In this document: in pieces, positions 12,205-22,541 of the stretch
Layout: every line of letters starts with the position of its first letter
How positions within the stretch are numbered: the first letter of the stretch is position 1
Assembly: GCA_002794775.1 (NCBI GenBank)
Contig: NBAY01000001.1
Location: forward strand, 2,170,001-2,234,000
DNA length: 64,000 nt
Reading direction: 5' to 3'
Origin: Porodaedalea pini
Taxonomy: Eukaryota > Basidiomycota > Agaricomycetes > Hymenochaetales > Hymenochaetaceae
Program-made: the position numbers and the translations under genes
Notes under the pieces: generated by a model
Told to the model about the DNA's origin: nothing
The model's database searches: none
The model's input: the letters and a program-made list of their open reading frames with translations, nothing else

Positions 12205-13072
12205 TTATGCGTACATCATATAGACAGAATATATTACATTGTTGGACCAGTTGAGACAGTGACAAGGAAGCCTGTATCCACTCAATGAAGAAACCTGACA
12301 CTAACAGAGATAACTGCAATGATGATAGAAAGCACAACAGTCCGCAGCACTGATAGACATGGTTTCACTGTAAAGCTTCACGAATACCAAAGTGTCCATT
12401 TCCTCATCACTGAATTTGACCTGATGAAGTTGAGATTTCAGCAGAGAGAATGCCAGCTCAATCGGGTTGAAGTCCGGAGAATACGTGGGGAGAAATTCCA
12501 GCTTCATGCCCCTGTGTGGAGTCAGATCAGTAAGAGCCCTGCTTCACAGCACAACAGGTCAAAATAGACGGACCTTGACTCAATGAGTTTGCAGATTTCC
12601 AGTGACTTGTGGATTGTGCAGTTGTCCATCACCACGACAGAGTTTTGGGCTGGCCAAGGTTGCATGTGGTCCAAGAGATCCCTGATAAATGTGGAGAAGG
12701 AGGTGGCATTGAAGGATCCTTCCAGTATTGTACAGTCAAGCATGCCAGTTGAAGTGATTGCAGGCAAGATCAAATACCTAGAAGAGGCAAGCAGTCAGAT
12801 CTGCAGTCATAAAGGTAAGCATTGCACCTTTTTCCCCATGTAAAGATCACTTTCTGACATGCCTGATAACCCTGCAAAGCCCATGCTTTCTTCCTTAAGA
12901 AGGTACGTTGGTTGCATGTGCTCTTGTCGACAAAGACGAGCTGTTCTGCCTCATATTGAGATCCCATTCTCAATGTGTACCAGAGCCGAGCAGACTCGCT
13001 GCATTCAAGTGCCCTTTTTGATATCTTGAGCAGAGTAAGTTTGCTGATGCGAAGCCATAAGCATCACCGCAC

Positions 13073-13532
13073 TGTTAGGACTCGAACTTTCATCTTTTCT
13101 TTTATTTTCCTTTGACCATTTCTTTTCTTTTATTTTCCTTTGACCATTTCTTTTCTTTTAATCACTCCTTTTCATTATATTTAATCATCTTTCCAATCAT
13201 TTCCCACACTCCTTTCACGCGACCTTCATTCGTTCCATTCCTAGTTACATAAACTATACAGCACTTAGATAATACTCTCCCATGGACGACACTATATAGA
13301 GGAAGGTGGAATCGCAGAAGCCCCCTGTTCTGCTTTTCCTCTTACCTCCACGTCGTCCAGGTGAGACCACGTCCCCCTCCTGTAGTAGAGTACATTGTAT
13401 TAATCCTCTTACCTCCATGTCGTCCAGCCTGAGTAAGCGTGTCCCGAGTCTACGCTCGAGTATAGCATGTCCCAGGCAACAGTCAGCCGAGGCCTGCCCA
13501 GTCCGAGTCGTCTCCCGGACTTCCGCCTAACA
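13073..13532 (+). repeat. 5' LTR of Gypsy element
   Basis: 460 bp, bounded by TGTTAGG and CCTAACA. It carries two copies of a 28-bp pyrimidine-rich unit (CTTTGACCATTTCTTTTCTT core, about 13100-13160), where the 3' LTR has one. A TATA-like CTATATAGAGG lies near 13292. The sequence after the LTR (TAAAAGCAGAAC) is not an obvious tRNA primer-binding site. Confidence 0.9.
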
Positions 13533-14119
13533 TAAAAGCAGAACCTCACCCAGGCTCATCCCCAGCGTACGTCATCACTGTTGACTCGCCTTCACTCGGT
13601 CTAGAGGAGCGCTCCCCTCGATGGACTTGACGTGTAAACCCCCTAAACGACAACCCTCAACCCTGCCCGGACGTTTTCGGATGTTTGTGTATTACGTAGA
13701 CATCTCAACTGACATTTCCTGACCCTGGCTCTACGAATTAGCCTCTGGTGGAGCACGCACCTAATGTGGACGTGGGTAACCAGACGAGTCCAAACTTCGA
13801 TGACAATCTCGTTTGTGATCTCACTCGGATCCTACCGCCTCGTCATCAACTTCGCTGATGAACCCGTTCAACGTTGGTGTAACCCCAGATCGAACGCACA
13901 ACCGATCCCTGTCCCTCCACCAATGTCAAGATAGATCTCACCGACGAACAGCAATGGGCCCTTCCTGCTTCAGCCCGTTGGGATCCAGACCGACCAGGCT
14001 ACGTTGTGACCAATAATAGCGGCGTCACTCACGACATCTGGTGGAGTGAAATCCGGTGCAGCTGGTATTCATCAGACGAATGAGGAAGGAGAGCAAGGTG
14101 GCCCCCAGCTGCTCCATCG

Positions 14120-15325
14120 TTGCCTGCACCATCGACGTCCACGGTCAACCTACCACCGACCCCAGGTCCTTACCGCGAGACTAACAGAGACCCCTCACCA
14201 CCAACTCCCCCGGAACCTTCAACACCCGCACCTGAACCTGCCATGTCAGCAGAAGGTTTCAGCCAACAGCAGATGGCGCAGATCGCGGCCATCATCGCAA
14301 ATGCCTTCACCCATCAGGTGAACAACGCCCCGGCACCGGTCACGGCTGCTAACCCCCCGACCCCCAACATAGACGTCGCCCGGCCACGAGAATTCACTGG
14401 CGGCGACGACTACCTAGACTTCAAGCGCGAGGTCCTTCTTTTCATCTCCGCGAACCCGAACAGATACCCCACGTCAGAGAGTAAGATCTATGTTGCTCTC
14501 TCCTACTTGAAGGGTGGTAATGTGGCGACATGGGCGCAGAATTACGTAGAGGAATCAACGATGGCCGGCATCGTAACCTTCACCGATAGCTGGACAAGAT
14601 TCCAAGAGCACCTGGACGCCTCGTTCGACGATCCAAACTGGAAGGAAAAGGCGCTGGCGAAATTCCGGACCAAGGTTCAGAAGGACCTTACCGCCGATGA
14701 GTTCTTCCAGGATCTTGACATCATCATCACAAGAGCAGGTTTAACGGACAACAGCATCATCTGTGACCGACTGAAGCAGGCAATGAATATCGAAGTAGTG
14801 AGAGGGGTACTACGGTCGACGCCAGTCCCGACGACGTATGAAGACTGGAAGAAGAAGGCAATCGAGATCGACCGGGGCGAGCAACAGATTCACGCCATAC
14901 AATGAGGCTGCGCCTTCCCACCCCCACCACGCCCACCGCAGCAGCATGGACCCCCAGCTCGTCGCCAGGTGACTGCCCCCCATGTTGACAAATGCGATGC
15001 GACAGGCATCACATTTGGAGGAGCTGGCCAGCTGATGGACGTCTCCATGAATGAGGTGCACCGCCGACGTGCGTGCTGGATATGCGGCCAGCTCGGTCAC
15101 TTCAAGGACACGTGCCCGCAAGGGAAGATGATTGTGCAGCGTATGCTGTGGATGATGGCGCCGGGAGAATGTCGTCTAATTGCCGACGAGCTCGGTGTGA
15201 TGAAGGAGTCAGCCTTCGAGGAAGTCATGGACACTCGAAAGACGACGGTGGAGGACTATGCAGAGGAGGAAGGAGATGACGAAGAGGTCGTCGACTCACA
15301 GGGTTTTGCGAGTGGTCAGGCGTAG
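14120..15325 (+). pseudogene. gag: Gypsy gag (capsid and CCHC zinc knuckle) with one in-frame stop
   Basis: The frame is open from at least 14120; the first ATG is at 14243 (MSAEGF). It has a Pro-rich N terminus and then a retrotransposon capsid region (REFTGGDDYLDFKREVLLF, later FQDLDIIITRAGL). An in-frame TGA at 14903-14905 is followed in the same frame by a proline-rich linker and the knuckle CWICGQLGHFKDTC (about 15076-15117), so the stop most likely replaced a CGA codon. The frame ends at TAG 15323-15325, overlapping pol. Gag would form the virus-like particle; the knuckle would bind the element's RNA. Confidence 0.8.
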
Positions 15326-15343
15326 CCACCGGGGCGACTGACC
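15301..15343 (+). promoter_or_regulatory. Candidate -1 ribosomal frameshift site at the gag-pol overlap
   Basis: In the gag frame the bases read G GGT TTT at 15301-15307, which fits the X XXY YYZ slippery pattern. Pol is in the -1 frame and is open from 15301 onward. Six bases later GGTCAG (15314-15319) pairs exactly with CTGACC (15338-15343), with a GC-rich loop that could pair further. The gag stop lies 15 nt past the heptamer. Confidence 0.6.
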
Positions 15344-17770
15344 GAGAAGAACAAGGGACCTCGTATCTGGACTCTATAAAATATAACCAACCATCTGTAC
15401 AACACATAGATGCAAATGACGTCGATGGTTTTTCTGATTACGAAGTCCCCACCGGTGTGAACAAAAAGAAGGAGTACGATCAGCTGTTCATGAGGGGAAC
15501 TGGCGGATGCCAGCTGGACCTCCTCCTGAACGTCGGATACAATGTGGAAGGTGAAGTGAAAGAGGTAGATGCGCATGCCCTCGTGGATTCGGGGTGTACG
15601 GGATCGTGCATCGACGTGAGGTTCGTCGAGAAATACGGGTTAGAGACCAAGTGTTACATCAGACCCCTTGCGGTGCTCAATGCGGATGGCACGCACAACG
15701 AGGCCGGTTTGATTGAGAAGTACGTTGACGTTGAGCTAATAATTGGACACCACAAGGAAAGGATCATCCTTGTGGTAACATCCCTGGCATCGTCCAACGT
15801 CTTCCTTGGCTACGACTGGCTTCGACGTCACAACCCTGAGATCGACTGGAAGATAGGTACACTCGACTTCACCCGCTGTCCGGGCAAATGTGTGGTGGAG
15901 AAGGTCGTAGAAGAAGGCGTGCGGAAGGTGTTGAGAGCAGTGGAAGAGACAAGGAGGGTGAGAGAGGTGCAAATGGACAAGACGTCCTGGCCCGCATACC
16001 TCAACGACTACGCCGACGTTTTCTTGGAGAAAGGATTTGAGAAGCTGCCGGAACACCGCCCGTGGGACCACGTCATTGACCTGAAACCCGACTTCAAGCC
16101 TAGCGACTGCAAGATCTACCCGCTGACACCGACGGAACAGCAGTCGCTAAAGGACTTCCTCGAAGAGAATCTGAAGTCAGGTCGTATACGAAAGTCGATC
16201 TCACCGATGGCGTCACCCTTCTTCTTCATCAAGAAGGCCGACAAGTCACTACACCCAATCCAGGACTACTGTAAGCTCAATGACGGTATGATCAAGAATA
16301 AGTATCCCCTCCCTCTCATCGACGAACTTGTTGACAAGGTCAAGAAAGCGAAGTACATCACTAAGCTTGACCTTCGCTGGGGATACTACAATGTCCGGAT
16401 CCGCAAAGGTGATGAATGGAAGGCAGCGTTTCGTACGAACATGGGCCTCTTCAAGCCAACGGTCATGTTCTTCGGTCTTTGCAACGCGCCAGCAACGTTC
16501 CAAGTGTTCGTCAACCACATCTTCAAGGGACTGATCTACGACAACCTGATCATCGTCTATCTCAACAACATCCTCATTCTTTCGCAAACTCTTGAGGAAC
16601 ACATTGAGACGTCGAGGCGCGTCCTCCAGATCCTGCGAGAAAACGGCCTGTACCTGAAGCCAGAAAAATGCGAGTTCGACGCCAAGACCGTGAAATACCT
16701 TGGCCACATCGTCGGCAATGGCGAAATCAGGGCTGACCCGGCAAAGACTGAGGCAATCGCAGACTGGCCAGTCCCGCGAAACCTCAAGCAACTGCAGCAA
16801 TTCCTCGGCATGGGCAACTGGCTGCGACGGTTCATCAAGGACTACAGCAAGGTGGTCCATCCACTGACATTGCTGATGGGCAAGAAGGACTGGGTATGGG
16901 AGACCGAACAGCAGGAGGCATTTGAGGAGTTGAGACGATGTCTCTGCTCACCTCCAGTCCTGGCCATCGCGAATGATGAGGGCCCTTTCCGCGTTGAAGC
17001 GGACTCATCAAACTTCGCTCTTGGAGGAGTGTTGTTGCAAAAGCAGGAAGGCAAATGGAGGGTAGTCACCTACAGGTCGGAAGCGCTCCTACCAGTGGAA
17101 CGAAACTATGAGATCTACGACAAGGAGATGCTCACGATCGTTTCGGCACTCAAGGAGTGGAGACAGTACCTCCTCGGAGCCCGTCACCCTATCAAGATCT
17201 GGTCTGATCACGCCAACCTCACGTACTTCAGGTCGGTGCAAAAGCTGAGCTATCGACAAGCTCACTGGCGGACAGAGCTCGAAGAATTTGACTTCCACCT
17301 CGAGCACAAGTTGGGGAAGACAATGGGCAAGGCAGACCTACTATCGCGCAAGGCAGGCTACGACAAGGGCCAGGATGACAACGACGGCGTCGTGTTCATC
17401 AAGGAGAAGTGGTTGAATCATGGAGTCGTGAGGACGTCACGTGATGAGGTGTTGGACAAAGTGGGTGAAGCGCAGAGGGCGCAACACGAGTCGGAGAGGC
17501 CGACTGGGATGACGGAGGTCGATGGCTTGTGGCGAATGAAGGGCAAGGTATACGTACCATCGTCAATGAAGGAGGCCGTATTACGGGAATGTCACGACTC
17601 AGTACTGGCTGGACACCCAGGAGCATCGAAAATGGTGGAACTTGTCCGACGAGACTTCTGGTGGACGTTGATGTTCTCCGACGTCAGAGCGTATGTCCGA
17701 GGGTGTGATCGCTGCCAGTGGACAAAGGCTCTGAGGGCGTCGAGGTCGAGGCCACTTCACCCGAACACGG

Positions 17771-18698
17771 TGTAGATCCTGACTTAGGGGTGTCTGGGAT
17801 CAACGGTCCTTTTGGGGACGTGATCGCATTGCTCTGGGAGGTTAGGGGTAGACTGCGGTGAGATCACTCGATGTACCGGTACGCGTCGGTACACTTTGGT
17901 ATGCGCCGGTACGTGTTGATATCGAGAACAAAGGTCAGGAACTCCTGTCGCATCTGTGGTTTGACCGGTACGGAGTCGGTACGCGCAGGTTATCAACACC
18001 GGTACGATGTGATCACGACGAGCGGCGAGGTTCGAGTTACGAAGTATGAGACGAGAGACGGTTTCGAAAGACGAGATGCTAAGACGAAGACGAAACGACT
18101 ACAAGATTACGAGAACAAAGACGGATCGCACTCAAGTTACCCTATCTGAGGGAGACTCTGCGGTAGAACTCACTTGTCCTCTACCTACAACATGGGGTGC
18201 CTATTTATACTAAGTCCAAAGATCTATCTACAGTTAATAATTTCCATACGGGCATACTGTGCATATCAGTCGAAACATAGAGAAGTCGAAAGGAAAAGTC
18301 ATAGGTCATAGAGGCGCACATAGAGTGCATAGAAATCAGAAGAACATAGAAAAAAAAACATAAATCATAATGAGGAAAATGTCCGCTTCACGTCCGATCA
18401 CACCGGTGCTCCACCGGAACTCAGATCGTCCAATTGGTACGTGGCTCCCGTCATCGGACAGCAGTCCGGTACGCGTCTTGGCTGTATGCTCCATGTGACC
18501 GCGTCCCTAATCGTCGAGATAAGATCTCCGGTACGTTCCGGTATGCTTTTGGAGGTGTCGGAACGTGCTGATGACGCAATCGCGAGGTTCTGATTCGAGA
18601 CCGGACCGATCGGGTTGACTGATCGGTATGCGTCGGAACCAGTTCTTGAATGCTTCTGGAGTGATCGGCGGTGATGGGATGATCGGCACGGCTCTACA
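17771..18698. repeat. Solo LTR of a second family (TGTAGA...TCTACA) inside Gypsy pol
   Basis: 928 bp beginning TGTAGATCC and ending GCTCTACA, flanked by the 4-bp duplication ACGG (17767-17770 and 18699-18702). It has a TATTTATA motif near 18201 and many YGGTAC motifs. No internal domain is present. It is about 90 percent similar to the copy at 20656. Orientation relative to transcription is not certain. Confidence 0.85.
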
Positions 18699-19882
18699 AC
18701 GGTCCCGGAAGGCCCATGGGAAATTGTCACGGTCGACCTCATCGGAGAACTCCCAGACTCCAAGGGGCACAACGCAATCTGCATTTTCGTCGATAGGTTC
18801 TTGAAACAGATGCACGCGATCCCGACAATGACAAAGTTGTCGGCGGAAGGCATGGCTCAACTGTACCGTGACCACGTCTTCCGCCTCCACGGCTTACCGA
18901 AGAAGATCATCCATGACCGAGGCACACAGTTCGACGCATCGATGATGAAGGAGCTGTACAAACTCCTACACATCAAAGGCAACCCGTCGATGGCGTATCA
19001 CCCACAGACAGATGGTCAGACGGAATGTGTTAACCAAGAGCTTGAACAGTATCTTAGGCTCTTCGTGAACCATCGGCAATCGGACTGGAAGGACTGGCTC
19101 TCCCTCGCAGAGTTCGCGTACAATAACCGCGAGCATTCAGCAACGAAGATGTCCCCTTTCTACGCGAACACAGGACGTCACCCCGGGAGCTTTGACATGA
19201 CACGAACCTCGTCTACCAACATGTCGGCGGAAGAATTCGCGAAGCACATAAAGGAGACTCATTGTGTTGCAAAGGTCAACCTGGTCAAGGTGGCGGACGA
19301 CATGAAACGCTACCACGACCGGACAGCAGGGATTTTGGTTGAGTACAAGGCCGGGGACAAGGTTTTCCTTGATGGGCAAAACATCAGCACAGATTCGCCG
19401 ACAAAGAAACTCGCTGACAAATGGTATGGCCCCTTCGAAATTGTCGACAAGGTGGGAGCAAGCGCATACAAGCTCAAGCTCCCAAAGCGATGGAAAAAGG
19501 TCCACCCAGTCTTCAACGAGGCCCTGCTAAAGCCCGCTGTCAAACCGTCCTTTGAGAGCCAAAGACAACCAGCACCGCCGCCACCTGACATCGTCGACAA
19601 CGAGGAGGAGTACGAGATCGAGGAGGTTCTAGACTCGCGTCTGCACCGAGGGAAACTACAGTACCTTGTTAAGTGGGTGGGATACAATGAACCGACTTGG
19701 CAGCCTGAGATGGACTTTGGCGAGAATGCAAAGGAGGCAATCGCTGAGTTCTATCGAAAACACCCTGGCGCTCCTCGAAAGCTCGACATCCCTCGCCAAC
19801 AACTCCGCCCACGCTTCATCAACACCGAGCCAGACGACCTCGATCTTGGTTGGTCGGGACGCCCAACCTTGAGGGGGGGTAA

Positions 19883-20314
19883 TGTTAGGACTCGAACTTT
19901 CATCTTTTCTTTTATTTTCCTTTGACCATTTCTTTTCTTTTAATCACTCCTTTTCATTATATTTAATCATCTTTCCAATCATTTCCTACACTCCTTTCAC
20001 GCGACCTTCATTCGTTCCATTCCTAGTTACATAAACTATACAGCACTTAGATAATACTCTCCCATGGACGACACTATATAGAGGAAGGTGGAATCACAGA
20101 AGCCCCCTGTTCTGCTTTTCCTCTTACCTCCACGTCGTCCAGGTGAGACCACGTCCCCCTCCTGTAGTAGAGTACATTGTATTAATCCTCTTACCTCCAC
20201 GTCATCCAGCCTGAGTAAGTGTGTCCCGAGTCTACGCTCGAGTATAGCACGTCCCAGGCAACAGTCAGCCGAGGCCTGCCCAGTCCGAGTCGTCTCCCGG
20301 ACTTCCGCCTAACA
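19883..20314 (+). repeat. 3' LTR of Gypsy element
   Basis: 432 bp, matching the 5' LTR except for one fewer 28-bp unit and six base differences. It overlaps the last ~40 bp of pol and is preceded by the polypurine tract at about 19871-19879. Confidence 0.9.
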
Positions 20315-20655
20315 CGCACCGTCTTCAGAGTGAACCCAGCCCAGCGCAGAGACCTCCATACTGTAGTGTCCGAAACCTTCTTGCCTGTTACCCTTTCCAG
20401 CTCCTCCCTCACCTTGTCTAAGTACTGGTCCTTGCGATGCTCTATCGTGCTCAAGAGATACTATAGTTCAGTTAGCCACAGCAAGTCATTACAATTCAAA
20501 AAATGCACTCACCTGTGTATCCACATAATCAAGCAACCTTGGCCTTCCAGTCCTTGTGTCCTCCTGTTGTAAATGCCCCATGCACTCGTGTTGAGCAACA
20601 GTTTGGTGGATTGTTGCTTGATGGGAATCTATTACCCTGGCCAGATCATGCATGG

Positions 20656-21589
20656 TGTAGATCCTGACTTAGGGGTGTCTGGGATCAGCGGTCCTTTTGG
20701 GGACATGATCACGTTGCTCTGGGAGGTTAGGGGTAGACTGCGGTGAGATCACTCGACGTACCGGTACGCGTTGGTACGCTTCGGTACACGCCGGTACATG
20801 TCGATTTTGAGAACTAAGGTCGGGAACTCCTGATGGGTCTGTACTTGACCAGTATGGAGTCGGTACACATGGGTAATCAACGCTGGTATGGTGTGGTCAC
20901 GACAAGCGACGAGGTTCGAGTTACGGAGTAAGAGACGAGAGACGGTTTTGAGAGACAAGATGCTAAGATGAAGATGGAACGACTACGAGTTTTATGAGAA
21001 CTAAGATGGGTCGCACTCAAGTTACCCTATCTGAGGGAGACTCTGCGGTAGAACTCACTTGTCCTCTACCTACAACATGGGGTGCATATTTATACTAAGT
21101 CCAAAGATCTATCTACAGTTAATAATTTCCATACGGGCATAATGTGCATATCAGTTGAAACATAGAGAAGTCGAAGGGAAAAGTCATAGGTCATAGAGGT
21201 GTGCATAGAGTGCATAGAAATCAGAAGAACATAGGAAAAACATAAATCATAATGAAGAAAAACGTCCGCATCGTGTCCGACCATACCGGTGCTCCACCAG
21301 AACTCAGATCATCCAATCAGTATGTGGCTCCCATCGTCGGACAGCAGTCCGGTATGTGTCTTGGCTGTATGCTCCATGTGACCGTGTCCCTAATCGTCCA
21401 GATAAGATCTTCGGTACGTTCCATCATGCATTTGGAGGTCTCAGAACGTGTTGCTGACGCGATTGCGAGGTTCTGATTCGAAACCGGATGGATCAGATTG
21501 AGTCCGGTACTGATCGGTACATGTTGGAACCAGTTCTTGAGTGCTTCTGGAGTGATCGGCGGTGATGGGACGATCAGCACAGCTCTACA
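20656..21589. repeat. Solo LTR of the TGTAGA...TCTACA family in the right Tc1 arm
   Basis: 934 bp, TGTAGATCC to CTCTACA, flanked by the 4-bp duplication ATGG (20652-20655 and 21590-21593). It splits exon 1 of the right transposase copy. Removing it with one ATGG restores exact colinearity with the left arm, which independently confirms the borders. Confidence 0.88.
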
Positions 21590-22541
21590 ATGGTAAAGAG
21601 TCGTGACTGATACAGTCTGAATGTGATGTGTCTTGCATCATCTGAGAGTGCCTTGCCTGAAACCATCATGGAATGACCTGAGAGGAGGAGGAAGTAGAGT
21701 GTTGGCTTTCATGTTTGCATGGCAGTGGCTTGGCTAACATGTGCTCACGTGCTCACAGGTGTTGGTAGTATGCACAGAAATTTGAGCGTAGCAGTCAAAG
21801 CACAAAGTGAATGGACAGGAAACTTGCAGGGAAGATGGCTCTTATGTGTCTGATAATTACACAAAAAGAATCATAATCTTAGCGGCCTTCTCACCTGTGC
21901 TGCAAGACCTGTTGTGAGAAGAGGAAGGTGGAAAGAGCTCGAAGTGGAACACAAACCTTGCTGCTGCACCATGAATACTGCATGGATTGGCTTCAGACTT
22001 GCAGGAGCTGTTGGTATAGTCATATACTTAATTTACAGTCATGGGAAAGAATTTTATAGGTAGATGTAGAGGAGCCATAATTTTTGAATCTCAGTGGAAA
22101 TGTATGAGAGAACAGACTGGCTGCACTTGTTTGATCTCCACCCACCTACACAGTCAATGTATTGCTCCCTATTTTACATATTTCTGCTCCTGAGAACCAT
22201 GCCTATTTTTTGAGTACTTAATGAGCAGGTACTGCGCAGAATTTACAGAGAAAATCAACATTTACTCTATTTTTCGACGTTTTGGCTCAGACACGTCTCA
22301 TTTCATGTGAAATGCACGTGTTGCAGGACTTATGAAAATGGCTGTAAACTAGATAGTACAGAATTTTAATCAGTCTCAACAAAAAAGGAGCGAGAAGGCA
22401 TAATTTGGTCCTGAGAATAGTGCAGAGGCGGATAGAAAAGGCGCACAAAGAAGACACAGGATAGATAGATTGGTTGACAGGTGTAAGGTAGACAAGAGGT
22501 GCATGCCGAAAGCATAGGTGAATGGGCTGTCATTATGATTA

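Larger units (their letters stand above)
15301..19925 (+). pseudogene. pol: Gypsy pol: protease, reverse transcriptase, RNase H, integrase, chromodomain; interrupted and catalytically altered
   Basis: The -1 frame is open from 15301 to 17775 and resumes after the solo LTR at 18703, stopping at 19923-19925 inside the 3' LTR. The protease has DSGCTG (about 15586). RT has LDLRWGYYNVRI and FFGLCNAPATFQ, but the YxDD box reads YLNN (16558-16569), so both catalytic aspartates are lost. RNase H has VEADSSNFALGG. The integrase HHCC zinc region is at 17590-17730. Its core shows VTVDLIG, HDRGTQF and QTECVNQ, which supply the D, D and E. The chromodomain (YEIEEVLDSR...YLVKWVGY...W) spans about 19612-19720 and in known chromoviruses directs insertion to chromatin. 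Removing 17771-18698 and one copy of the 4-bp duplication restores a continuous frame across the junction. Confidence 0.88.
13073..20314 (+). mobile_element. Full-length chromodomain Gypsy (Ty3-like, chromovirus) LTR retrotransposon
   Basis: LTRs lie at 13073-13532 and 19883-20314, both starting TGTTAGG and ending CCTAACA. The 5-bp target duplication CGCAC is at 13068-13072 and 20315-20319. The order gag - CCHC finger - protease - RT - RNase H - integrase - chromodomain identifies a chromovirus. A purine tract (GAGGGGGGG) precedes the 3' LTR. Apart from one 28-bp unit the LTRs differ at six positions by eye, so insertion is fairly recent. The element is dead as it stands: a solo LTR interrupts pol, the RT catalytic aspartates are changed, and gag has a stop. 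Confidence 0.93.
12301..21670 (-). pseudogene. Tc1 DD34E transposase, right-arm copy, split by two retroelement insertions
   Basis: This is the reverse-strand counterpart of 3628-4811, from ATG at 21670 to the stop at 12301. The 934-bp solo LTR (20656-21589) sits in exon 1 just after the FTMHDLARVID region, and the 7.2-kb Gypsy element (13073-20314) sits in the intron after exon 2. Downstream exons retain the DDE residues (VVVMDNCTIHKS, SPDFNPIELAF). Apart from the insertions the copy shows few lesions, so it was probably functional until the LTR elements arrived. Confidence 0.8.
2953..22344. mobile_element. Giant composite Tc1/mariner element with 2-kb inverted arms and internal cargo
   Basis: The left end begins CAGCCATTTTCATAAGTCCT after a TA at 2951-2952. 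The right end is its exact reverse complement and is followed by TA at 22345-22346, as expected for Tc1/mariner integration. The inverted similarity covers 2953 to about 4985 and, on the right, about 12120 to 22344 once the later Gypsy (13073-20319 with TSD) and solo LTR (20656-21593 with TSD) are discounted, so each arm is about 2.0 kb. Short stretches compared by eye are roughly 97 percent identical. No inner copy of the TIR occurs at 4812-4960 or 12036-12300, so the arms are not two independent complete transposons; only the outer ends are available as a transposon. The element is 19.4 kb now and about 10.8 kb without later insertions. The interior carries two divergent non-transposase genes. 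Confidence 0.85.
12120..22344 (-). repeat. Right inverted arm of composite Tc1 element (with two later insertions)
   Basis: Reverse complement of 2953-4985 in three blocks: 12120-13072, 20315-20655 and 21590-22344. The blocks join exactly when one copy of each target duplication (CGCAC; ATGG) is removed together with the inserted LTR elements. The right TIR ends at 22344. Confidence 0.85.

Noticed and set aside
13533..13555. tRNA primer-binding site of the Gypsy element
   Set aside because: The bases after the 5' LTR (TAAAAGCAGAACC) do not match a tRNA 3' end I can name; some fungal elements self-prime, but I cannot show it.
16249..16860. 203-codon open frame on the minus strand
   Set aside because: It is antisense to the reverse transcriptase coding region of the Gypsy element and has no domain; it is a shadow of pol.
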